Assembly: GCA_947625395.1 (NCBI GenBank)
Contig: CANQOD010000020.1
Coordinates: forward strand, 1 to 12,480
Direction: 5' to 3'
Source: an uncultured Bacilli bacterium
Lineage (GTDB): Bacteria; Bacillota_I; Bacilli_A; RF39; UBA660
Length of the DNA: 12,480 bases
Of this stretch, positions 7,010 to 12,480 are shown in pieces; position 1 is the stretch's first letter, and each line of letters opens with the position of its first letter. The translations under genes were made by a program, and so were the position numbers. The notes beneath the pieces were generated by a model that saw only the letters and a program-made list of their open reading frames with translations, was not told the DNA's origin and did no database searches.

Positions 7010-7045
7010 CTCACTTATTTTATCTCTAATTCAACGCCATTGCAA
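7010..7045 (-). promoter_or_regulatory. SigA-type promoter of the J-domain gene
   Basis: Minus-strand TTGCAA (7045-7040) and TAAAAT (7022-7017) are separated by exactly 17 bp. Expected start near 7010, giving a leader of about 27 nt that includes GAGGAG. This is the best-formed -35/-10 pair in the window. Confidence 0.7.
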
Positions 7046-7046
7046 G

Positions 7047-7108
7047 AAAAAGTCTAAAAAGTCTAAAAAGACTAAAAAGTTTAAAAATCAAAAAGAAAAA
7101 CAGAAAAA
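7047..7108. repeat. Phased A-tracts / 9-bp tandem repeat upstream of the J-domain promoter
   Basis: Four tandem 9-bp units start at 7051, 7060, 7069 and 7078 (consensus AGTCTAAAA with one or two changes in the last two). They form part of a series of eight A5 tracts beginning at 7047, 7056, 7065, 7074, 7083, 7090, 7096 and 7104. The array abuts the -35 of the J-domain promoter, where AT-rich or bent DNA can act as an UP element. The rest of the gap, about 7110-7200, shows nothing I can assign. Confidence 0.6.
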
Positions 7109-7204
7109 CAGCAATCCCACTTCTATAGAAACGCTGTCCATCACAAAAAGAGAATGGATAGAAAAGATGACACCAAAAGTGGAGGAGTGATTGAGGGAAA
7201 AACA

Positions 7205-7242
7205 AATTAAAAAAAGAATAAGCCATTGCTTACCTATTCTTT
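7205..7242 (-). terminator. Terminator of gapA
   Basis: Minus-strand AAAGAATAGG (7242-7233) pairs with CTTATTCTTT (7222-7213), ten base pairs with one G-U, around a 10-base loop. The U-run continues past the stem. It lies about 40 nt after the gapA stop. Confidence 0.85.
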
Positions 7243-7282
7243 CTTCCTACATGATGATTCTCTTTAAAAATGGTGAAAGCTT

Positions 7283-8284
7283 TTACTGTTCTAACCAGTA
7301 TTTTGCAGTTCTAACCATTTGGGTCGAATACCCCATTTCATTATCATACCAAGCAACAACCTTTACAAGTTGTTCGCCATCCGTTTCAGAAATGGCTGTT
7401 AAAAGGCCATCGACAAGGGCACCACAACGTTCCCCAATCACATCACTAGAAACAATAGGGTCCTCTGTATATTGGAGCGTTTCATTGGTACTTTTTCGAA
7501 GCGCGGAGTTGACTTCTTCTGTCGTAACTTGTTTCTTGAGCTTTAAGACAAGGTCAATCACAGAACCCGTCGTGACAGGAACACGCATTGCCGTTCCCTC
7601 CAATTTTCCATCCAGTTGTGGTAACACTTTGCCAATCGCACTCGCAGCGCCTGTCGAAGCAGGCACAATATTGGCTGCCGCCGCACGACCACGACGTGCA
7701 TAAATGCCTTTTTTATGAGCAACATCAAGCGTTGCTTGGTCATTTGTATATGCATGAACAGTCGTCATAAAGCCTTGTTGAATACCAAAATTTTCCTCCA
7801 ACACCTTTAATACAGGGGCAAGACAGTTGGTCGTACAAGAAGCAGCTGAAACAATCTCTTCACTGCCATCTAATTGTTGATGATTCACATTGTAGACAAT
7901 TGTTTTTGCCTCTCCTTTCGCCGGTGCAGAAATAAGCACTTTTTTGGCACCTGCATCAATATGCGCATGGGCCTTATCCACAGAGGTAAATAAGCCTGTG
8001 CATTCCATTACCAAATCAATGCCCATTTCTTTCCAGGGTAAAAGCGCTGGGTCTTTCTCAGCAAGCACTTTAATATGATGCTTTCCAACAAGGATACCCT
8101 CCTCATCAAAAGAAATTTCTTCATCACGATAGCGTCTATGAGAAGTATCGTATTTTAATAAATAGGCAAGTTGGCTTGCGTCTGTTAAATCATTAATCGC
8201 CACAACTTCTAAATCTTCGTCTTCTTCCATGAGACGAAAAATCAATCTTCCAATTCTTCCAAAGCCATTGATTGCAATCTTCAT
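7283..8284 (-). CDS. gapA: Glyceraldehyde-3-phosphate dehydrogenase, NAD-type, phosphorylating
   Basis: Oxidises glyceraldehyde 3-phosphate to 1,3-bisphosphoglycerate in glycolysis. The Rossmann start INGFGRIGRL (5-14) is followed by AINDL (29-33), whose Asp after the second strand points to NAD rather than NADP. The active site has C150 in SAASCTTNC and H177 in TTVHAYT. The phosphate-binding and subunit-contact stretches ARRGRAAAANIVPASTGAA (196-214) and AMRVPV (232-237) are present, as is AWYDNEMGYS (311-320). Full family length (333 aa), no anomalies. It is transcribed alone, with its own extended -10 promoter and a strong terminator. In many Bacillota gapA, pgk and tpiA are adjacent; here the J-domain gene lies between gapA and the pgk unit. 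No CggR-like regulator is in the window. Confidence 0.97.
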   Translation of the reverse strand: MKIAINGFGRIGRLIFRLMEEDEDLEVVAINDLTDASQLAYLLKYDTSHRRYRDEEISFDEEGILVGKHHIKVLAEKDPALLPWKEMGIDLVMECTGLFTSVDKAHAHIDAGAKKVLISAPAKGEAKTIVYNVNHQQLDGSEEIVSAASCTTNCLAPVLKVLEENFGIQQGFMTTVHAYTNDQATLDVAHKKGIYARRGRAAAANIVPASTGAASAIGKVLPQLDGKLEGTAMRVPVTTGSVIDLVLKLKKQVTTEEVNSALRKSTNETLQYTEDPIVSSDVIGERCGALVDGLLTAISETDGEQLVKVVAWYDNEMGYSTQMVRTAKYWLEQ

Positions 8285-8307
8285 TTTTTCATCTTCCTTT
8301 CTATCTT

Positions 8308-8338
8308 CACTATACCATAAAAAAAAGAATCCTGTCGA
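8308..8338 (-). promoter_or_regulatory. gapA promoter embedded in the upstream terminator
   Basis: On the minus strand TATAGT (8314-8309) is preceded by TGG, an extended -10. TCGACA (8338-8333), five of six matches to TTGACA, lies 18 bp upstream. This -35 falls in and beside the loop of the terminator of the preceding gene. AAAGGA follows as ribosome binding site about ten bases before ATG. Confidence 0.6.
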
Positions 8339-8344
8339 TTCTTT
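8319..8344 (-). terminator. Terminator of the nucleoside kinase gene
   Basis: Minus-strand AAAGAATC (8344-8337) and GATTCTTT (8331-8324) form a perfect 8-bp stem with a 5-base loop, followed by five U. It lies about 17 nt after the kinase stop codon. Confidence 0.85.
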
Positions 8345-8360
8345 CTACAAAGTTTGACAA

Positions 8361-10019
8361 TTATTTCGCATTAAAATAACTACCACCAACAAATTCTCTT
8401 AAAATGGAATCATCGGGGATATCCTCAGAAGAAATTGGTAAAATCAAATGGAGCAAATTGAGAAGTCTTTTCACCTCTTCATAATAAGGAGAATCTTCTT
8501 TCACCGAATAAAGCAACGGTTCAGCATACGTTTTTAATACGCCCAATTCATAAATCAATTCCGTATTAAAGACAATATCTGCTTCATCTTGAAACGGAAA
8601 AATATTCTCTTCCTCTCCTTTTCGCACATTCGGCCAAACTGCCAAAGTATGTTCAATCGAATATCCTCTTGTTCGATTATCTCGTACCATTCGTCTTAAA
8701 AGGCGATTATCCGTTGTGGAGAACCGATTATGATGGTCCATTTTAAGCTCCGTTAGCGCCGATAAATAGATTTTATATTTCGCACTTCTTGGAATGCGCG
8801 CGAGTAATTGGTCATTTAAAGCATGAATGCCCTCTATTAAGAGAATATCATTTTCTCCTAGTTGCATCGTATCCTTGAATTCTTTGTTTCCTGTAAAAAA
8901 GTTAAAGGTGGGAATGGTAACCGTTTCTCCCTTAAATAGTCGTTCTACTTGCTCATCTAATAAAGAAAGGTCCAACGCTTTAAAGGAATCAAAATCATAG
9001 TCCCCATTGGGAAGATGTGGTGTATCCTTTCTGTCTAAGAAGTAATCATCCATCGATAACATTTTTGGTTCAAGTCCTAAGCTTCTTAGATACATGCAAA
9101 GCTTTCTAGTCGTTGTTGTTTTTCCACTCGAAGATGGACCCGCGAGTAAAATCACTTTTAATTGGTCCCGTTTCTGATAAATGGTTTTAGCGATTTCAAT
9201 CAAACGGTTATTTTGAAATGTTTCATCGATTCGAATCAGCTCTCTTATTTTACCTGTTGATACAAATTCATTTAAGTCAGCCACCGTTTCTATTTTCAAT
9301 GTTTTTCCAAAATTTCTAGCTTCTTCAAACACCTGAAATAAGAGGGGATGATGTTGATATTTTTGCATCGCATTGACATCATAAATGGTTGGAAACTGTA
9401 AGACTAAGCCTTTTTCATGAATATAAGTGAGATGAAAATCCTTTAAAAGTCCCGTTTCGACAGGCATTAAATGGTAAAAATAATCATAGACATTTTCGAT
9501 GCGATAAAGCGTAATATACGTATTTGTATTGTACCGTAAAATTTTAGCTTTTGAGAAATGATTGACCTTTTCAAAGTAGCGAATGGCATCTAATCGCTCT
9601 ACGTTCATTCGCTTGATGGACAGATTCTTATCGACCAATCGTTGCATTTGTTTTTGGAGTTGTTCCACTTTATCTTTATCAAGATGAAAACTTGTTTCGA
9701 TATAAATTCCTTTATCAATGGAATGTTCAACAAAAATCGTTTCCTCTTGTCCATAAAGGTCTTTCACCGCTTTTAATAGAAGAAAGGTAAGGCCCGCAAT
9801 GTGTGCTCGTGAGCCAACTCGTGAAGTTAAATCAAAAAAGAGAATATAGGAATCTTCTTCAATACGGTCATTCAACTCATGATAAACGCCATTGACACTA
9901 GCAAGTAAGATAGGATATTGATATTGTTCTTTAAAGGATTTACTAATTTCTAAAAGCGTGGTTCCTTTAGGAACTTCTAACTCTTGGTCAAACACTTTAA
10001 CTACAACATTCTCTATCAT
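8361..10019 (-). CDS. Nucleoside kinase: TGS domain fused to a uridine-kinase-like P-loop domain
   Basis: A 552-aa three-part protein. Residues 1-65 form a TGS (ubiquitin-like) domain as in threonyl-tRNA synthetase. Residues about 66-260 resemble the second additional domain of threonyl/alanyl-tRNA synthetases, without an aminoacylation core. Residues about 285-500 form a uridine kinase/phosphoribulokinase-like domain. Its Walker A is GPSSSGKT (294-301), followed by LSMDDYF (321-327), where the acidic pair probably binds substrate and metal. LLIEGIHAL (393-401) and RRMVRDNRTRG (442-452) follow. This architecture is a known Bacillota and Thermotoga type annotated as nucleoside kinase; the exact substrate is not readable. 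I use ATG at 10019 because AAGGTG lies six bases upstream; GTG at 10028 overlaps that site. It is a monocistronic unit divergent from clpP. Confidence 0.9.
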   Translation of the reverse strand: MIENVVVKVFDQELEVPKGTTLLEISKSFKEQYQYPILLASVNGVYHELNDRIEEDSYILFFDLTSRVGSRAHIAGLTFLLLKAVKDLYGQEETIFVEHSIDKGIYIETSFHLDKDKVEQLQKQMQRLVDKNLSIKRMNVERLDAIRYFEKVNHFSKAKILRYNTNTYITLYRIENVYDYFYHLMPVETGLLKDFHLTYIHEKGLVLQFPTIYDVNAMQKYQHHPLLFQVFEEARNFGKTLKIETVADLNEFVSTGKIRELIRIDETFQNNRLIEIAKTIYQKRDQLKVILLAGPSSSGKTTTTRKLCMYLRSLGLEPKMLSMDDYFLDRKDTPHLPNGDYDFDSFKALDLSLLDEQVERLFKGETVTIPTFNFFTGNKEFKDTMQLGENDILLIEGIHALNDQLLARIPRSAKYKIYLSALTELKMDHHNRFSTTDNRLLRRMVRDNRTRGYSIEHTLAVWPNVRKGEEENIFPFQDEADIVFNTELIYELGVLKTYAEPLLYSVKEDSPYYEEVKRLLNLLHLILPISSEDIPDDSILREFVGGSYFNAK

Positions 10020-10039
10020 GCCTTTCACCTTCTTATTCT

Positions 10040-10054
10040 TTTTTTATTATAACA
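10040..10054 (-). promoter_or_regulatory. Extended -10 promoter of the nucleoside kinase gene
   Basis: Minus-strand TATAAT at 10051-10046 is preceded by TGT (extended -10). A weak -35, TTACGA (10074-10069), lies 17 bp upstream. Confidence 0.6.
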
Positions 10055-10186
10055 CGTCTCATCCCTATTCGTAAATGAAAGATTTATCTTCTCCTGTCTA
10101 CCTCCGCTTTTAGTTCCTTTTTAAAAAGTCACTTTTGGCATGCAAACGCACTTTTTTTGAGTCCTTTACTTCCCATTGACCGATAA

Positions 10187-10250
10187 AATTTTTGTCACAT
10201 TCTTGTAGGTATAATTTTCACTGTTTTTTCTTACAATAGGAATAGGTGAT
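10187..10250 (+). promoter_or_regulatory. Putative clpP promoter and ribosome binding site
   Basis: TATAAT at 10210-10215 is the best -10. The expected -35 position (10187-10192) is AATTTT, a poor match, and TTGTCA at 10192-10197 is only 12 bp away. AGGTGAT at 10244-10250 is the ribosome binding site, eight bases before the chosen ATG. I see no CtsR heptad repeat (GGTCAAA type) and no CIRCE element. Nothing else is recognisable in the divergent gap 10075-10186. Confidence 0.35.
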
Positions 10251-10258
10251 TATCCGTG

Positions 10259-10843
10259 ATGAGAATGAGTTTAGTCCCAATGATTGTAGAAAAAGAAATA
10301 CAAGGCGAAAGAAGTTATGATATTTTTTCAAGGCTTTTAAAAGATAGGATTATTTTACTAACTGGAGAAATTGATGATGCACTCGCGAATGTGGTCGTGG
10401 CACAACTTCTTTATTTAGATTCTTTAAATCAAGAACCCATCTCGCTTTATATCAATTCTCCTGGAGGTTCCATTACTGCCGGAATGGCCATTTATGATAC
10501 AATGCATTTCATCAAAAGTCCTGTTTCGACTATCTGTGTAGGGATGGCTGCATCGATGGCTGCTTTTTTACTTGCAGCTGGGGAAAAAGGAAAACGTTTT
10601 GCTTTAGAAAATGCTGAAGTCATGATTCATCAGCCATTAGGTGGCGCGAAAGGACAAGCAACAGAAATTCAAATTGCTGCGGAACACATCCTAAAAATCA
10701 AAGCAAAAATGAATCTTTTACTCGCTAAAAATACAGGACAACCATTAGAAGTCATTCAACAAGATACAGATAGAGATTATTTTTTAGAAGCCAAAGAAGC
10801 CAAAGAATATGGACTGATTGACCAAGTTTTAGAAAAAAAATAA
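10259..10843 (+). CDS. clpP: ATP-dependent Clp protease proteolytic subunit
   Basis: ClpP is the serine peptidase tetradecamer that degrades proteins delivered by Clp ATPases (ClpX, ClpC) in the cytosol. The catalytic triad is visible: S99 in VGMAASMAA, H124 in MIHQPLGG and D173 in DTDRDYF. Other hallmarks are LVPMIVE near the N-terminus, RSYDIFSRLLKDRII (18-32), YINSPGGSITAGMAIYDTM (64-82, with the oxyanion glycines) and AKEYGLIDQVL (181-191). At 194 aa it is the usual length. ATG at 10259 is chosen by its spacing to AGGTGAT; GTG at 10256 and ATG at 10265 are the alternatives. Expressed alone, with a terminator downstream. No Clp ATPase gene is in the window. Confidence 0.97.
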   Translation: MRMSLVPMIVEKEIQGERSYDIFSRLLKDRIILLTGEIDDALANVVVAQLLYLDSLNQEPISLYINSPGGSITAGMAIYDTMHFIKSPVSTICVGMAASMAAFLLAAGEKGKRFALENAEVMIHQPLGGAKGQATEIQIAAEHILKIKAKMNLLLAKNTGQPLEVIQQDTDRDYFLEAKEAKEYGLIDQVLEKK

Positions 10844-10884
10844 AATTTTAGACATTTTGCATTTTTAAGAGAAAAAAAGAAAAC

Positions 10885-10918
10885 AAAGAGAGAAAAAAGC
10901 CCTTTTCTTTCTTTTTTT
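10885..10918 (+). terminator. Terminator of clpP
   Basis: About 40 nt after the clpP stop, AAAGAGAGAAAA (10885-10896) can pair with TTTTCTTTCTTT (10903-10914), twelve pairs with one G-U, around the loop AAGCCC. U residues follow to 10918. The stem is AU-rich, so strength is uncertain. Confidence 0.6.
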
Positions 10919-10954
10919 CGGTGAAATTACTCCCTGATTTTGAAAATGTGGCTT

Positions 10955-10983
10955 TTGTCAAAAAGAAGACTTCCTGTTAAGTT
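10955..10983 (+). promoter_or_regulatory. Putative promoter of the adhesin gene
   Basis: TTGTCA (10955-10960) and TAAGTT (10978-10983) are 17 bp apart, and TGT precedes the -10. The leader would contain AAAGGAGG (11001-11008), a near-perfect ribosome binding site six bases before ATG. Confidence 0.45.
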
Positions 10984-11013
10984 AGTAACCGTTAAGAAAA
11001 AAAGGAGGCATTT

Positions 11014-12480
11014 ATGAAAAAAATTTTATTGTTCTTAACAATTCTTTTTGGAAGTTCTTTTTTAAGTCCATTGACAGTCAAAGCAGCACAGTTTTATGAA
11101 GCTGAATATATTCCTGATGTTTTTGTCGTTCGAAAACAAGGGAATGTCAAAAACTATGCACAAGGAAGAGTGTTGCGAAATAAAGAAACAGACGAAATTG
11201 TCTATTGTCTACAGCCCTTTAGTTTATTCGATGGCAATGCCCTCTATGAAAGCGTTGAGCGAATTGAGGGAATGACGGACACACAAATCGAGCAAATTAA
11301 GGAGGTAGCATCTTTTGCTTATCCGCTAGGAAGTAGCAACCTTGTTTACTATATGGCAACGCAGCTTCGAATTTGGCAAATTTTGGAACCTGATTGTGAA
11401 TTCTATTTCACTGATACTTTAAATGGCAATCAAACGAGCAAATATGATACTTGGTTCGGTATTATCAGTGACAATATTCGCGTCTACAACCAAGCGCCAC
11501 GGTATGCGAAGCCTTATTACACCACAGTGCATGGGAGTATTCAATTTGAACTGCCAACGAGTGGAACGTATCAAGACACCTTAGAAACAGCACTTCCTTT
11601 TCAGCAAAAAAACAACAAGATTACTTTCCAAAATTTAGAAGAGGGAGATTATCAAATTCAAATTCGTAGACGCTTTAAAACCCATACGAATCAGCCAGCG
11701 CTCTTTTATTTTAGTCGCACGAGTCAGGCAGTCATGAATCGCGGCAGTACAGAAGACAAAGTCTTTTCCTTTCCTATTCATGTCATCGATACTTCCATCA
11801 ATGTCAAGAAAATCGATAAAGAAACGCAAAGTTCCACTCCAAGTGGAGAAGCCAGTTTAAAAGGTGCCGTCTTTTCTGTCTATAATAGCGAACACGAAAA
11901 AATCGCCACATTTACATTGGATGATACCTTAGAACAAACGATTTCTGTATCCAGTGGCACCATTGATTATCTGCCATTTGGCACTTATACCATTCAAGAA
12001 GAAAAGGCAGGAACAGGCTATCTTTTAAATCCACAAGTTTTTGAAATAACGATAGACGAAAATCATCCACACATAGAACTTCTTTTAGAAAATGAGGTTA
12101 TCAAAAACAAAGTCACTTTGAAAAAGCTCTTTGGGAATCAACATCTTCTAAAAGCAGAAGCAGGTGTTGTCTTTGAAATTTATCAAAAAGACAACCAACT
12201 ATACAAGTGTGTGGAAACAAATGAAGATGGTACGGTCACCTTTGAACTACCATATGGAACTTATCGTATTCATCAAAAAACAAGTAAAAGTGGCTACCAA
12301 AAAGTAGATGACTTTGAAATTACAGTGCAGGAAGAAGAGAAAGAACACAACTATATTTTATATGATGAGGAAGAACCACACGTGGAAATTGAAGTTCCCA
12401 ACACGCGAGCCGATAAACCTTTTCAACTCAGTTATTTGATAGGAGTCTTACTGCTTTATGATGCTCAAAAGAAAATTAGG
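11014..12480 (+). CDS. Secreted thioester-domain / SpaA-repeat surface adhesin, 3' end beyond the window
   Basis: 489 codons are open to the window edge. Residues 1-25 are a signal peptide (MKKILLFL, hydrophobic core, cleavage likely near VKAA/Q). A thioester domain (about 26-165) follows. C65 in VYCLQ and Q117 in ATQLRIWQ match the Cys-Gln pair of TQXA-type thioester adhesins, which can bind host or other surface nucleophiles covalently. A linker domain (about 166-255) leads to two SpaA/CnaB-type repeats. Repeat 1 (about 261-361) has the isopeptide-bond set: K265 or K266, E329 in YTIQE, and N360. Repeat 2 (about 366-464) keeps the Lys (K370/K371) and Asn (N463), but the equivalent residue to E329 is Q421 in YRIHQ. 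The visible end, VPNTR (461-465), a hydrophobic stretch (about 472-482) and KKIR resemble a cell-wall sorting signal without the LPxTG glycine. Confidence 0.88.
   Translation, partial: MKKILLFLTILFGSSFLSPLTVKAAQFYEAEYIPDVFVVRKQGNVKNYAQGRVLRNKETDEIVYCLQPFSLFDGNALYESVERIEGMTDTQIEQIKEVASFAYPLGSSNLVYYMATQLRIWQILEPDCEFYFTDTLNGNQTSKYDTWFGIISDNIRVYNQAPRYAKPYYTTVHGSIQFELPTSGTYQDTLETALPFQQKNNKITFQNLEEGDYQIQIRRRFKTHTNQPALFYFSRTSQAVMNRGSTEDKVFSFPIHVIDTSINVKKIDKETQSSTPSGEASLKGAVFSVYNSEHEKIATFTLDDTLEQTISVSSGTIDYLPFGTYTIQEEKAGTGYLLNPQVFEITIDENHPHIELLLENEVIKNKVTLKKLFGNQHLLKAEAGVVFEIYQKDNQLYKCVETNEDGTVTFELPYGTYRIHQKTSKSGYQKVDDFEITVQEEEKEHNYILYDEEEPHVEIEVPNTRADKPFQLSYLIGVLLLYDAQKKIR

Noticed and set aside
6966..7190. 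Plus-strand open frame encoding a lysine-rich peptide with KKSKKSKK-type repeats
   Set aside because: It has no ribosome binding site at its TTG or ATG starts, lies opposite the J-domain promoter and gene start, and its repeats are explained by the A-tract array. It could only be rescued by expression data.
7271..7288. Near-palindrome GTGAAAGCTTTTAC resembling a CcpA cre site
   Set aside because: It lacks the central CG of cre and straddles the gapA stop codon, away from any promoter.
7191..7703. Plus-strand frame starting with TTG after GGAGG, running into gapA
   Set aside because: Almost all of it is antisense to the well-supported gapA gene and its peptide has no recognisable domain; the GGAGG is probably fortuitous.
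10171..10215. Possible CtsR or other heat-shock operator upstream of clpP
   Set aside because: TTGACC and TTGTCA occur, but not as the tandem heptads with 3-bp spacing that CtsR needs, and no CIRCE repeat is present.
11635..11829. Minus-strand open frame within the adhesin gene, and similar short frames at 2652-2879, 5261-5461 and 7558-7770
   Set aside because: They are shadows opposite or out of phase with well-supported genes, without ribosome binding sites or recognisable domains.
1..12480. CRISPR array, tRNA, rRNA, insertion sequence or prophage attachment site
   Set aside because: No spaced repeats of suitable length, no cloverleaf or rRNA-like segments, no transposase or integrase pattern and no flanking direct repeats were seen.

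Overview
The window comes from a low-GC, endospore-lineage Bacillota genome. The evidence is a full-length Spo0A, a Gram-positive cell-wall adhesin, AT-rich DNA, strong AGGAGG-type ribosome binding sites and compact hairpin-plus-U-tract terminators. Spo0A, the TGS-fused nucleoside kinase and a glycolipid-type glycosyltransferase/flippase pair beside glycolytic genes suggest an Erysipelotrichia-like or related Bacilli host. That placement is inference; no rRNA is present.

Layout, left to right. Positions 1-836 (minus) hold an Abi_2/AbiD-AbiF-type protein with a HEPN RNase motif; its C-terminus runs off the left edge. Positions 930-1706 (minus) encode Spo0A with its own terminator and promoter. 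Positions 1818-6353 (minus) form a tight five-gene unit in transcription order: pgk, a GNAT-like protein, a flippase-like membrane protein, a GT4 glycosyltransferase and tpiA. Every junction is an overlap or a gap of at most 4 nt. Positions 6453-6983 (minus) encode a small J-domain/coiled-coil protein with its own promoter and terminator. Positions 7283-8284 (minus) encode GAPDH as a single-gene unit. Positions 8361-10019 (minus) encode a TGS-domain/uridine-kinase-like nucleoside kinase. Divergently, 10259-10843 (plus) is clpP, and 11014-12480 (plus) is a secreted thioester-domain/SpaA-repeat adhesin that runs off the right edge.

How the genes work together. GAPDH, PGK and TIM supply the triose part of glycolysis. 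The pgk-tpiA transcript also carries a glycosyltransferase and a flippase-like protein, which would fit glycolipid or lipoteichoic-acid-anchor synthesis at the membrane. ClpP and the J-domain protein are protein-quality-control factors. Spo0A is the sporulation master regulator. The Abi protein is a candidate phage-defence or toxin-type RNase next to spo0A, and the adhesin is a surface factor. Nearly every transcription unit has a recognisable terminator, and several promoters are of the extended -10 (TGnTATAAT) type.

I see no tRNA, rRNA, CRISPR array, transposase or attachment site. The least ordinary items are the HEPN Abi gene, the glycolysis-glycolipid operon, the adhesin's degenerate second SpaA repeat and VPNTR tail, and the phased A-tracts upstream of the J-domain gene.
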